From Flaccisagitta enflata (taxonomy: Eukaryota > Chaetognatha > Sagittoidea > Aphragmophora), in the NCBI GenBank assembly GCA_965153355.1, contig OZ231127.1:44454001-44518000 (forward strand): a stretch of DNA of 64,000 nucleotides. Reading direction: 5' to 3'. This document shows, one piece after another, positions 1-43,607 of this stretch (positions are counted from its first letter, which is position 1; the number at the start of each line of letters is the position of its first letter). Under the pieces are notes generated by a model, which saw only the letters and a program-made list of their open reading frames with translations, made no database searches and was not told the DNA's origin. The position numbers were made by a program, and so were the translations under genes.

Positions 1-32
1 AAATTCATGATAATCAAAATCGGTTTGACTGG

Positions 33-92
<60 letters not shown>

Positions 93-263
93 TGTAAGTA
101 ATAATACTACATAACTTTGCTCATTTTTCGTGCAGAATCCCACGATCTGATTGTATGTCGAAACTTATAAATGATGGCGGAGGTCGATGAACGCGGAGGG
201 TCAGATGAACTGTTTAGCCGTCCTGAATTTTGACAGATTTTAGGCAGTAAGTCAAGACAAAAG
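1..263 (+). promoter_or_regulatory. SRCAP 5' region with (TG)n/(AG)n and two uORFs
   Basis: A (TG)n run at 37-74 is followed by (AG)n at 75-92. A good splice acceptor (tttttcgtgcag) ends at 135, so the 5'UTR may begin in an upstream exon outside the window. Two short upstream ORFs, 155-190 (11 codons) and 171-233 (20 codons), end before the main ATG at 264. No TATA box was recognised. Confidence 0.4.
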
Positions 264-31154
<30,891 letters not shown>

Positions 31155-31690
31155 GGGGAGAGATAGGGAGGGTTTGGGGCCTTGAGGATGTGGATGTAGG
31201 TTCATTTGAAAAAGTGGTAAAATAAGAAAAAAAAAGTTGTTCGGTATTTTACAAGACTCTTGAATGGTACGCGTTATTAAGCGTATTTTGTTATGTTTTA
31301 CTTTGCCAACTTGTAATGTTCCATGCCTCTTTTTTTTTCTCTCTCTCACAGACTTGAAACACAGACGTAAATTTGATTACATGTGATCCTTTTTATATAT
31401 TTAGTATGAGGAAAGACATATATTTTACCCCCTTTTATTGAAAATGCTTTTTTAAAAAAGAAGGTGAATGGTAACTGAATTGGTTTTGTTTGTTTATTGC
31501 CGCATTTATTGTCACTTTCGTGTTATACTAAGTAACCATTTCGTTACCTTTATTTGCAATTAATTAAAACCACGATAGTTCTATCATGGGTGAAGAGAAG
31601 TCAATTTTTTTCCAGATCTGATGTAGGACACTTATTTGTACCAAATCTAGATTGTTGTTATCAATAAAGGCGACTAATCGCCGTAGGAAT
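31155..31690 (+). other. SRCAP 3'UTR and candidate poly(A) signals
   Basis: AT-rich sequence after the stop. Candidate poly(A) signals are ATTAAA at 31563-31568 and AATAAA at 31663-31668, the latter just before a foldback repeat starting near 31700. The actual cleavage site cannot be fixed from sequence. Confidence 0.4.
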
Positions 31691-32303
31691 ATGTCCACTG
31701 CATGGCCTAACGGTAGTGACTCGGAAAAAATGCCACAGCATATAGACCCATATTGGGTGGTAGTATGGACCCTCCTCATCACATCTATACCAAAAACTAA
31801 ATGTTCTACTGGGAAATTAGGTCAAAATGGCCTAATATAACCATTTTTTAGGTTATTTTGTTTTTTTTTATGGAATTGGAGCTTTTTTTTATTATATGAC
31901 TGTTTTTTTTTTCTTCAGAATTGATGCCAAAAAGTATTTTCCCTCCTATGGATACATGCTGGGTGAATTTGTGAAGAAAAACTGGTCAAATTGACCTAAT
32001 CTTGCCAGATTTAAGACATTTTTTAGGCTCAAACTTCATTTTAAAAAGTAGGTTTAAAAACCAAACCACAAAATTTTTTTCTCCCAGACTGTTCCCTCAG
32101 GGTGTGATTCTATTGCTTGAATATGTTCCCAGCTAGAACAGCCAAACTTTCAGGCAAAAAAGACATATTTTGGCCAAATACAGATCTTTTTCCATTCTTA
32201 AGAGCCTTGACAGAGAGCAAGAAGATTTGATGACCTAATATCAGTTTATTTCTCTTGGATATGAGCCTCGTGACGTTATGGATACATGTGCGGCTTTATC
32301 GCC

Positions 32304-32502
32304 AACAAGGCTGGATATGCGGCTACCCAAGTCGCGTGCGGGTGAGCAGGGGCCATAGTTGAGGTCACTTGATCATCTGGGCAGGAGCAGTGAGGTTAAA
32401 GACTGCAAAAACCACAAAAAAGTGTGATGGACAGACTGACGGACGGATGGACCAATGGACAGATAAAGTGGGGTGTAGAGTTGCGTAGCACGCAACTAAA
32501 AA
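32304..32502 (+). mobile_element. Hairpin-terminated element (AGTTGCGT arms)
   Basis: AACAAGGCTGGATATGCGGC start, arm copy AGTCGCGTGCGGG, and end hairpin AGTTGCGTAGCACGCAACT plus AAAAA. The 8-bp stem keeps pairing although both arms differ from the common form. Confidence 0.85.
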
Positions 32503-32640
32503 CCTGGTCAAGATAAGCATATATGGCCGGAACTCAGGTAATTTTTTGGCTCTTCAAGCCCTTTCAAGGAGTGTTAGATCGAAGAAAATTCAACATCTTA
32601 GTTCTTTAAATTCTGTCATTTAGTCAGTTGCATGCAATGA

Positions 32641-32847
32641 AACAAGGCTGGATACACAGCTACTCTAGTCGCGTGCAGTTGTGTGCAAGGGCAGTGATAG
32701 AGATGGTCACTGGCGCATTTAGGCAGGAGCAGTGTGCTCAAATTGTTCAAAAACACCAAAATTGTAGAAAACCGGCCAGTGGACCGACGGACTGACAGAC
32801 ACAGATGAAAGAAGCAGGGTGTAGAGTTGCGTAGCATGCGACAAAAA
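32641..32847 (+). mobile_element. Hairpin-family element
   Basis: AACAAGGCTGGATACACAGC start with AGTCGCGTGC, end GGGTGTAGAGTTGCGTAGCA-TGCGACAAAAA, in which the hairpin is partly decayed. Confidence 0.75.
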
Positions 32848-33026
32848 GACCTCAGCAACAGCTTCCAATACAAGGACTTCTTTTTTCAATGACACTTTGC
32901 GAAAGTATGATTTTCAATAAAAAAAAACTTAACAAAAAAATCATATACTGTTTAAAGATCAATATGGAAAGAGATCCTGTACAACGACAAAAACAAAAAT
33001 AACAACAACAATAGCAAACCAACATT

Positions 33027-33072
<46 letters not shown>

Positions 33073-33655
33073 TCGATGATGTAAACCTTGAGGATACATT
33101 ATCAATAATTGATCAAAACTACATACTTCCTGATAGAGATGATGGAGCTGTAAAAAGACAGGTTTTGGCCATATTGGGTCATTTTGACCTGAGATTTGGC
33201 AAATCTTACCGATGTTATATTCATTTGGTGTGAATATACCCTATGGCAACATCTTCAGAGAAAAAAAAGCTCACACGTACATTCTAAATATTAAAGATGA
33301 GATAGAATGGACTTCAGGCCAGAAAATGCCTTAAATCTGGCCAAATTAGGTCAATTTGACCAGTTTTTCTTCACGATTTCACCCAGCATGTATCTACAGG
33401 AAGGAAAAATACTTATTAACATTAATAAAAAAAAAGCAGTCAGAAAAAAAAAGGCTCCAATCTATTTAAAAAGCCAAAATGACCCAAAAAATGGCCATAT
33501 TAGGCCATTTGACCTAATTTCCCAGTAGAACAGTTGGTTTTTTGTATAAATGTGATGGGGAGGGTCCATACTATCATCCAGTGTGGGTCTATATGCCGTG
33601 GCATTTTTTCCGAGTAACTAGCGTTAGGCCATGCAGTGTGTCGTAAATGCTGAGA

Positions 33656-33741
33656 GTGAGTGAGAAAGAAAGAGAGAAAGAAAGAGAGAAAGAAAGAAAG
33701 GAAGAGAGAAAGAAAGAAAGAAAGAAAAAGAAAGAGAGAGA

Positions 33742-33798
<57 letters not shown>

Positions 33799-33866
33799 GA
33801 ACGAAAGAAAGAAAGAAAGAGAACGAAAGAAAGAAAGAAAGAGAACAAAAGAAAGAAAGAAAGAAT
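33656..33866. repeat. (GAAA)n purine tract
   Basis: GAAAGAAA and GAGAGAAA units. Purine-only on the + strand. Confidence 0.9.
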
Positions 33867-33869
33867 GAG

Positions 33870-34352
33870 AGTCGCAAAAGCGTTAGATGGTCAGCGGTAC
33901 CCGTGCCCTGCCTAAGTAGGTTGTGCTTGAAGTTGAGGGGGTAGCAGGGCAGTGGCCCCGAAGGGGTCGATGACATGCTTTCACAAATATGGGGGATTTT
34001 CTCCTCCTTCTCCGTTCCTCCCTCTCAAATCCCAGCCTCGAGGCCTAAATCCCAGGCTTGAGGGCTAATTCCCAGTCTTGAGGGCCAAATCCCAGTCTCA
34101 AGGCCCAAATCCTAGCCCGGAGGCTGAGATTTGGGTCTCAAGGCTAGATTCTGAGCTTCCATGCTAGGATTTGGGCCTTGAAGCTGGGATTTGCCCCCAA
34201 AGACTGAGATTTGGGCCTCAGGTCTGGAATTTGGGCCTCGAGACAGTGATTTGAGAGGGGGACCTAGAAGGAGAAGGAGGAGGAGAAAATCCCCCATATG
34301 TGTGAAAGCATAGGGCCTAGGTCATCGACACCTTCGGGGCCGCTGCCCAAAA
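33870..34352. mobile_element. GGCCCCGAAGGGG-family foldback element with 24-bp tandem core
   Basis: Left terminus CAAAAGCGTTAGATGGTCAG, then GGGCAGTGGCCCCGAAGGGG and GGGGGATTTTCTCCTCCTTC. The latter two recur inverted at 34285-34352. The core (34020-34255) is tandem AGGCCCAAATCCCAGCCTCG-like 24-mers. The same blocks recur at 39388-39815 and 53258-54400. Confidence 0.7.
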
Positions 34353-34990
34353 AGAATGAGAAAGAGAGAAAGAAAGAATGAGAAAGAGAGAATGAGAAAG
34401 AGAGAAAGAATGAGAAAGAAAGAGAGAAAGAATGAGAAAGAAAGAATGAGAATGAGAAAGAGCGAAAGAATGAGAGAAAGAAAGAAAGACAGAAGGAATG
34501 AGAGAAAGATAGAAAGAATGAGAGAAAGAATGAGAGAATGAAAGAAAGAAAGAAAGGGAGAAAGAATGAAAGAAAGAGGGAAAGAAAGAAAGAAAGAGAA
34601 ATAGAGAAAGAATGAGAGAATGAAAGAGAGAAAGAATGAGAGAAAGAAAGAGAGAAAGATTGAAAGAAAGAATGAGAGAAAGAAAGAGAGAAAGATTGAA
34701 AGAAAGAATGAGAGAAAGAAAGAGAATGAGAGAATGAATGAAAGAATGAGAGAATGAATGAAAGAATGAGAGAAAGAGGGAAAGAATGAGAGAAAGAGGG
34801 AAAGAATGAGAGGAAGAAAGAATGAGAGAATGAAAGAATGAACGAGAGAATGAAAGAATGAGAGAAAGATAAAAAGAATGAGAGAAAGAAAGAAAGAATG
34901 AGAGAAAGAAAAAGAATGAAAGAAAGAATGAGAGAAAGAATGAGTGAACGTAAGAATGAGAGAAAGAGAGACAGAAAGAAAGAAAGAGAT
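34353..34990. repeat. GAGAAAGAATGA purine-rich array
   Basis: Imperfect tandem AGAATGAGAGAAAGA units, about 640 bp, adjoining the preceding element. Confidence 0.9.
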
Positions 34991-35492
34991 ATGCAAGCCA
35001 CTTGTTCATCATCAAAACCCATGAGCTAGCTGGGTTGAATGCGAGTGAAAAAAATAACGAGTACGCGCGCAGGTTATTTCTTGAATAGTTTTACTCCCAA
35101 ACACGATTGCGTTGTGTTCGAAGGGAAAAACCTGCTTTTAACTATTTTCCAACTATTTATGATGAAATGAGCTCTGCGACACTCTTTGCCCTTCTCCTGA
35201 GGCAGGTGCTTGCACTTGTTTGGCCTGACTCAGCTGCTAGAACTCGGTTACCAGGGCAGTAGGACGTCTATTTTCCCTTTCTGGTTAGCTAAAAGTTATT
35301 TGTTCATTTAACTTCATTAGTTATGTCGAGTAAACGACGTCTACTAAACGTGTGGTTTCCACCACTGCCCCTTGCCCACCAACAATTTGATTCAGTCTTA
35401 ATCATAAAAAGTATAAACATTTAATATAATTTTAGAAAGCCTAATCGTGAATTATTTTGGGCTATACAAGGATGTCATCTTGTTCTCTAGTT
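34991..35492. other. Spacer 3' of the WAP gene
   Basis: Mostly unique sequence. A segment at about 35089-35135 (TTTTACTCCCAAACACGATT) recurs as a direct repeat at about 37367-37412, on the other side of the two Cys-rich exons. No gene seen. Confidence 0.5.
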
Positions 35493-35735
35493 TTAAGACG
35501 CGGCGATGCTGTTGGCGTTATCTTCCTCGGCCGGCGTCGTGGTTGTCGCGACGTCTGCCATAATGGCGTCGGTGACGCTGGACGGCGTCGTGGTCGCCGG
35601 CGTGATCCCGACCGGCGCCACGCATTGTCGTTCGCAGGCGCCTAAAATGTTCTTGGTCGTCGGCACCGGCTGACAACATTTCGATGTTCCCTCGCAATCA
35701 CCGTCGATGCGACAAGAGCTAGTAGCGGTGGTGGC
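35493..35735 (-). CDS. Final WAP exon and stop
   Basis: 243 nt, phase 0, acceptor gatccacgacag, TAA at 35495-35493. Encodes SSCRIDGDCEGTSKCCQPVP and NILGACERQCVAPV, completing the 8-Cys WAP domain, then a Thr/Ala-rich acidic tail. Minus-strand ATTAAA at 35425-35420 is a candidate poly(A) signal. Confidence 0.8.
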   Translation of the reverse strand, partial: ATTATSSCRIDGDCEGTSKCCQPVPTTKNILGACERQCVAPVGITPATTTPSSVTDAIMADVATTTTPAEEDNANSIAAS

Positions 35736-38700
35736 CTGTCGTGGATCGTGGTGAATGATGTCTTAGTATCAATATTGGCCATGAGCTGTGGAAACTTGAT
35801 GTACGCAAAAAGTCGCGTACAAAATCGGGAATATCGGTGACACGTACGACGCCTCTACGACTATGTTGAGATTCCCAATTTAGCTAGAATTTCTTTGCAT
35901 AGATCAGAATGTTCCATACCTGCGTGGCTCTCGCCCACTTGCAGAAAGAGTGCACCCAGCTGATTCCTCCGGCCGGTCTCCTAGTCATTCCTGCCGGGCA
36001 AGCACCGGGTTTGCGCTTCTCGCTAACGCCCCTGACGCAGGCCATTTCGCATCGACCCTCGACGTTGGTAGCGCAACACATCTCACCACGACCGCATCGG
36101 CCGCAACGCGATCCGGCGAAATAACATTGCCTGTAGGGATCGTGATCATCTTAAGTGTGATCTATCTGAGGACCCTTGCATAGTGGATGCCAAGGGCCTA
36201 ACGAATTTTATCTATTATAGGCGGACTTAAGTTTTTGCTATTATAAGAAAAAATGAAAATACCATGAAGGGACCAAGATTTTTTATGCGCCATAGGCGTT
36301 TTTCCGTTACTCATAGGTGCCTTAAAGCGGGATGCAACTGTACATGGATGATGCGTCCTGGGAGATCTGGAATGGACAAGATCGCCTCTAAAGCTTAAAA
36401 GATAGACCGCATGAAGGTTTCTGAATTTAATTGATATACATGTTCGAGTTTCTGAATGAAGGCTCTATTTTGATAATGATTCATAACGTCACCTTTTGAA
36501 CGTTTGGACATCCATGTTGACTGGAAGTCCTTTGATCATTGGACAAATGTCATGTTGGAAAAGGTTCCCGAAGAAATTGCTGAAGAGTCCTGTCGAAAGC
36601 GTAAACGTTTCATAAACAGCTTAGATATTACAGAGGCACCGATTCTGTGTAGCATAGTAGCAATGCTACGCGGCAGGCATGCACCATTTTGCGGCAGATG
36701 CGGCCGGCCATTGAAGCTTGAGAAGGGGATAAAGGGATAGTAACGAAGGAAGGACAGAAAGAACGGGAAGAAATAAAGAAAGATTGAAAGAAGGAAAGGG
36801 TGAAAGAGACATAAACCTAGAATTCCTTGTAGAAAGGAATCAAATAACGGAAAAAAAAATGAGGAACCTAGAAACAAGGAAAGAAGGAAAGATAGGAAAA
36901 TCCTGGAATGAATGAATAAAAAGAAACTTTTTAAGCTGAAGGAAAGGAAGAAGGAAGAAGGAACCTTGAAAAATAAAGGGGTTGAAGGAAGGAAGGAAGG
37001 TTGAAGGAAGGAAGGGGTTGAAGCAAAGGAGGGAGAAAGAGGGAGGGAACAAAGCAATATCGGTTCTCAATTCTCGAGGGCAGATTTCAATTTTGCCTGC
37101 ACTTCCTTTCAAAGCTTTCTGTTATTCTGTAATTTTGACAAAATCCGCGGCAGCACATATGCACTTGCACGAAACTGATCAGCTGGCCTAGTTGAGTTGA
37201 TTAAATCCTGATTTGCATATTGCAGTATCAAGTTTTACACACATCATTTCAGCAAGGTAAGAATCCTTCTCAGCGTCAAGTATCTCAATATTCTTATGAC
37301 AAAAAGGGGCCCGATATCTAGGGAAAACAGAGCATGGAGCAGGTATAAATGATTTCTATCTGGAGTCGTTTTACTCCCAAATAGGATTGCGTTTTGTTCA
37401 AAGGGACAAATATGAAGAAAAAGTATTAGAACAACGGTGTAATGTTCTGGAAGGAAAATCCTCATGGCGACCTTGCTGGTGCGGCGGCACCCATGTCCAT
37501 TGGACTAGTTAATAGCGTAGGACGTCCGCTTGTTACGTGAGGAAGGGAAAATCATGACATGTATCCCTGAACCAAGTTAAAACTTTATAGGCGCTTGATA
37601 TTGTCATGTTGGTAAAATCACAAGAAATCTATGGTGCTCCATGCCCATTTAATGTGCTGCAGCCAAGGCAGACAAATTCTGCTGCGCGACAGCTTCCGAA
37701 ATCTGCCCCTCTGCAGCTAATGATGCTGTTGATAAGATGGTCCTTTGATCTTATGAGTTAAAAATCTCTATCACCAAACCTCCAACTGATGACAAGGGAT
37801 TGTCACTTGACCCGGAGCTTGAACCAAACGTGAATCCACCAGATCCTGAGCTTGTGCTTGAGCTTGAGCCCGAACTCGAGCTTGAACTCGATCCTGAGCC
37901 AAACAACCCAAATAACCCGCCAGAGCCAGAACCGAACATAAATCCGCCACTTGGACGCTTTGTAGTTGTGGGAGCTGCATGTAGTAAACAAAACAAAACA
38001 GTAAACAAAAACAAACACATGCACATACGCACATAAGGCAAGAAAGGAAGTTTTAATGATTTAACATATTTTGCTTTCAAGCTCTACCAATGGCAACCGT
38101 GTCAACAAGACCAGATACACGGCTACCCCAGTCGCGTGCCGGTGGGAAGGAGCGGCAATGTTACGTTTGACCGATGGACCGATGGATGAACGGACAAAGC
38201 GCGTCGGAGAGTCGCGTGCACACGACTATAAACGAACCAAAAGAAAAAAAAAGAATTAAAGAATAAAATCATAGGCAGTATCATTATGACGAAACTGAGA
38301 AAAGGCTTCAAAGATACTCGAAGTGACTCGTAGTATGGCAAAAATGACAACGAAATGCCCGACAGACTGATCGGCCGACTGTGAATTGTCCATTTGGCCT
38401 ACCTGATGTGGTCGTTGTTGTTGTGGTGGTCATGGATTGTGCGGCGGGTCTAGCGGAGGTACGTCTTTCCCAAACTGATACGAGAATTAGTTCATATAAC
38501 ATATCAATGACCGTGTGAGATCAGAAGGCAACAAAAAAGGCAACAGTACAAATATTTAGGGCAATCATCTAGAATCCGGGATTGAGATTTTCAGAGGCGA
38601 AGACAGTAGCCTTTTGTTTCTGTAGGACTCGGGCGAGCACGAGGAAGGTTATTGACGTTCATTTTACGCTGTTTATGTTTAGGGTTAGGGGTGGGGTTAG

Positions 38701-40588
38701 GGTTAGGGGTGGAGTTAGGGTTAGGAGTAGGGTTAGGGGTTAGTCGTGAGGTTAGGGTTAGGGGTGGGGTTAGGGTTAAAAGGGGGGTGGGGAGGGTTGG
38801 GGGTGGGGTTAGGGTTAGGGTTGGGTTAGGGTTAGGGGTGGGGTTGGGTTAGGGGTAGGTTTAGGGATAAGGGTTAGGGTTAAGGTTAGGGGTGCGGTTA
38901 TGATTAGGGGTGCGGTTATGATTAGGGGTGGGGTTAGGGGTAGGGGTGGTGTTAGGGTTAGGGGTGGCGTCAGTTGTTTTAGATCATGGTAGATGTCAAT
39001 TTCAATGGAGCTTTTTCATTATGCGTCTTTAATAAAACAGTTTTACTCAATCCCGGATACTAGATGATAGCCTATTTAGTATCAAAAGATTCCGAAATGG
39101 ATGCGCATTTCATGCTGTTTCATTGTAATACTTACATGGCTTAAAACCATTGTTCCATGGCCATTGAGCCGAGCATTGAAACCCTAAAATAAAAAATAAT
39201 TTTTTTCAATGACTAAATGGATAGAAATGGAGAATACTGATGAAATAGGCTTTTTAGTTGCGGGCACGCAACTCTATAAGAGGCTTTGTCCGTCCGTCGG
39301 TCCGTTGGTCAGTCGGTCTGTCGGCCCATCGGTCCATCCGTGAGCACGAGTCGAAAAGTGGGAAAACAAGCGTTTTAGAAGCTTTTTGGGCAGCGGCCCC
39401 GAAGGGGACGAAGTCCTGTAGAACACAGGGGACTTTTGTTCGTTCGTTCGTCCGTCCGTCCGTCCGTTCGTTTGTCCCCCCCAGGCCCTCTCAGGCCTGA
39501 AATCTGTCCTCTCAGGCCTAAAATATGCCTTCTCAGGCCTGAAATCTGCCCTCTTAGGCCTTGAATCTGCCCTCTCAGGCCTGAAATTTGCACTTTCAGG
39601 CCTGAAACCTGACTCCGCTTTGAATCTGCCCTCTAGGGCCTGAAATCTGCCCTCTCAGATTTTAGGCCTGAGAGGACAGATTTCAGGCCTGAGAGGGTCT
39701 GGGGGGGGGGGGTGGATGGACGGACGGATGGATGGACGAACGAACAAACGAACGAACAAAAGTCCCCTGTGTTCTACAGGACTTCGACCCCTTCGGGGCC
39801 GCTGCCCTGCCTCTCATTCCGATTTACAACCATGCAAAGCGGGGCAACGGATATCGCTGACCACTTATTGCCCTTGGGCGACCTGTTGTGTATGTGTCTG
39901 TGTTGAAAGGGGGGTGTGGATGGGGGGTTGGCTGCCCCTGCCCATCCGTCCGCAACGATATTGTGACCCCGCGTCACTTGTTTATTCGATTCTTGCGGAA
40001 GCCGACAAATGGACGGAAGGACGCACCTACGAATCACCTACGAATCTCAATATCGTGGCGGACGGGTGGGCAGGGGCAGCCAACCTCCATCCACACCCAA
40101 CAACCCAACCAACACCATTTCCAACACAGACACATAAATAAAAAGCTTTAAAACGCTCGTTTTTCCACTTTTCGACTCGTGCTCACGGACCAACGGACCA
40201 ACGGACGGACAAAGCCTCTTAAAGAGTTGCGTATCCGCAACTTAAAATATATGAAGGGGAAAAAAGAAAGAAAAGAAGAAGAAAAATTGTAATTAATGTA
40301 ATAAAGGAGGAAAAGAAGAAAAAAAAAAGACAAAAAAAAACAAGCAACAACAAAAAACAAAAAACAAAAAACGAAGGTACATATACAGTTAGTGCGCCTC
40401 GCAGATGAAGAATGTGTGAATGAATACTTTGAATGAATGAATGAATGAATGAATTACAAAATGAAAGAGCGACTGAATGAAAACGAACGTGAGAAGGCAT
40501 AAGAAGTGGACGTTTTGAAGAAGAACGCCGAAATCGACAGAATGACCAACGGACGGACCGACAAGACCTCTTAAAGATGAGCGAGGAC

Positions 40589-40619
<31 letters not shown>

Positions 40620-43576
40620 CAAGAGCAAAGACAAGTAGGCCAACGGGTGTGCCGGTGGATCATGAAAAGTTAACATGACCGACCGACCGACCAACAGACA
40701 CGACCGCTTGTAGAGGTGCGGTGGCGCACCTTGAAAAAAAAGAAGGAAAAAGAAGAAAAAGACTGTAGAAGGAGCAAGAAGGAAAATGATTCGTTGAGCG
40801 GGAGTCTGGGAAAAGTGGCCGAGAAAGAAATTAAAGTAGAAGAGAGAAAGTAAGAATTAATGGCATTGGCCCACACTTTATCTAACATAAGGGAGGGATA
40901 TTGTTCCACTTTACATAATTATGGCAAAATAAAATTACCCATGAGAATAATCGAAAAAATGACGATTGTGACCTTCATGATTATTTTTGAATAGTCTTTT
41001 CTTGACGAGTGGCACAGAAGAGCTGGAGAGAGCAAAATGACTTGAATATTGCCTTAAAATGAGAGATTTCGAGCTTTTTTTCATGCATGTTTGAGTTCGA
41101 TTTATTAAGAATCAGAAAATTGATATTTCATACAAATTTGATTTGTTTTCAGCGAAGAAAACATCTCATTGATCATATTTCAAAATTGATGCCTAATAGC
41201 TTATCAATAGAAATAAGCAATATTTTGAATTGTAGTGGATGGATTAACTTTCAACACCATGGTTGATTGGTTATATTCTTAATCATCATTCCCAATGTGA
41301 CTTCTAAAATTATAGTATGCAGTTAATGACATAGATTTGTTTTCAGTGCCAATTCAGAACTTTAGTATTTTGCCACTACCTTTGCCCTACATTTTTGTGG
41401 TTAAAAAACTGGTGAAGAAAAACAGTAATAACTGAAAAATAAAAATGATATTCATTTTGTGTTTAATAACTTAGCCCCGCTTTGTTGCATGTTCTTATAA
41501 AACCAACGACTCTGTGACTTCCTGCTCTTCTTCGCTTACGATTACGTCGAGAAAGATGATTAACACAAGATTTGAATAATAATCAACAATCAATTGCTGC
41601 CAATTGTTCTCAACTTAGTCGAAAATCATTTGAGGTAAAATGAGAAGTCGGATCTCAGCAAGCGGCCCTCTTTACAAGTTTGACACTACTTCTGGCCTAG
41701 TCCAGTCATGTTTTCTTCCACCTGCTATGAGGAAACGCAATATATTGAAGGTGTAAATGTCAATGATGAGATGGAAAACTGTCTTCTGCTTTCTCGCTAT
41801 CTTTTCATCATTTCCTAATTCCTTCGCCTCATATCCAGGCGTGTATGACGCAGTGTACGAGAAGAAGAAATTTCATGCACCATTACAATTTTGTAGATAT
41901 TTTTAGTCGCGTGCACGCGACTCTACAACCCGCTTTGTCCGTCAGCGGGCAAGTCATCTGCAATAATTCATGATCATTTCTATAAAATGTAAAAATCTTG
42001 ATCAAAACAAACCTGTACCAAATGGTACCAGCTAACCTGGTTGAATTACAAAGATCGCTTTTGTATGTTTCTATAGATATTGTAAAGGCCAATTAGCACA
42101 GCTCAAAACAAGAATATTTTAATTTTCTGTTTTCCTTTAAATCAAAGTTTTCTATTTCAGTTCAACTTTTTTTATTACCTAGTCTAAAGGCAGTAAAACC
42201 TGTTTTAAATGATCCGGGGTAATCTGCAATGTATCCAGTGGATTTAAAAGAAACAAGGCCAAGTTTTGGCCAATATGTGTGCCTCGCTAATTAAGAATGA
42301 ATGAATGAATGTTCTTGATGAATGAACGTTTTGAATGAAAGAATGAATGAATTAATGCATGAATGAATGAACGACTAAATGAAAGAAAAGTGTGACATCA
42401 GAATCGACTGTTTTGTGTGGTTTTAATGTTTGCGTGACGGACCAACCAACCGACCAACGGACAGACATGACCTTCTATAGATGTTATATTCTAACTGATT
42501 TTACTTTAGATTTGAAAAACAAAATGTGATTTGGGAAAAACTGAGCAGATTTTTTTTTACTTGAAGAAAGGAAGAGAGGAAAGGTCTGATTGAGTAGCTA
42601 AGTCTGGTTAAGTAGCCGGGTCTGATTGAGTAGCTGTCAGATAAAAGGCTAAAGTTAAATTTGTCCTTATCCATTCCCTTGGGGAAAAAATTGAAAAGGA
42701 AGGAAGGAAGGAAGGAAGGAATAAACGAAAGAAGGATGGAAAGGCAGGAAGGAAAGAAAGAAGGAAGGAGGGGAAGGAAGGAAAGAAGGAAGGAGTACAT
42801 GTGTGTGTGTTTGTAAAACGGAGCACGCGACTGTTGGCCTGTTGGGCTTGTTTTCCTTCCATTCTTAATTAGTTACTTTCGATAAAGAAAGAAATAGAAA
42901 AAATGAAGAAGGCTGAGAAGGGCGATAATTTGGCTTGAATCATAAATGATAATTTTCACTGATCATTGGGTGAACATCAAGAAAACAAATACTGTATATC
43001 TCGACACTTAGATATTTATTCCGGCAGTTCAACCACTGAGAGTCTGAGACATCACTGATGTCATCAACGACACCCAAGGCGTCCAAGTGATCCAACCTTA
43101 AAAATTTTGTCCAATCTTTACCAACCTTCCACTAATGAAACACATTCATGGGATGAAGAAGTCCTTCTAATTTCGAAGTGCAAGCCTTTTTTTCAAGTAA
43201 ATTATTATCATTATATATTCTATTTCCGAAACGCTACATAAAGCACATGACGATGTTTCTAACCTTTACGTAGGGATAATGTTTTCTTCCTTTGGTTCAT
43301 AATAAAAAATATTAAGATCAGGTTACATAAATATCTCAAATACACATTGTTTCATATCAACGAAATTACAATAGAATAGTCATATTAAAACTGCAATATG
43401 CAAATGATATCAATGCTGACGTCAACGTCATTAGATCCTTACTTCTTGTCCTTTTCCTTCTTCTTTTTTTTTCTGCTTCTGCTTCTTCTTCTTCTGCTTC
43501 TTCTTCTTCTTCTCCTTCTTCTTCTTCTTCTTCTTCTTCTTCTGCTTCTGCTTCTGCTTCTTCTTCTTCTCCTCCT

Positions 43577-43607
<31 letters not shown>

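Larger units (their letters stand above)
31700..33634. repeat. Large foldback with about 310-bp inverted arms
   Basis: Left arm 31700-32010 (GCATGGCCTAACGGTAGT, GTTCTACTGGGAAATTAGGT) is inverted at 33330-33634. Weaker matching continues inward. The intervening sequence holds two hairpin-family elements and a (CAA)n run (33000-33072). Confidence 0.8.

Noticed and set aside
36504-36740. Plus-strand 78-codon frame with CGRCGR
   Set aside because: No homology recognised, no splice partners, and it lies inside the minus-strand secreted-gene interval.
37664-37748. Plus-strand Cys-bearing frame KADKFCCATASEICPS as a WAP fragment
   Set aside because: Too short, wrong strand for the neighbouring WAP exons, and no matching partner exon.
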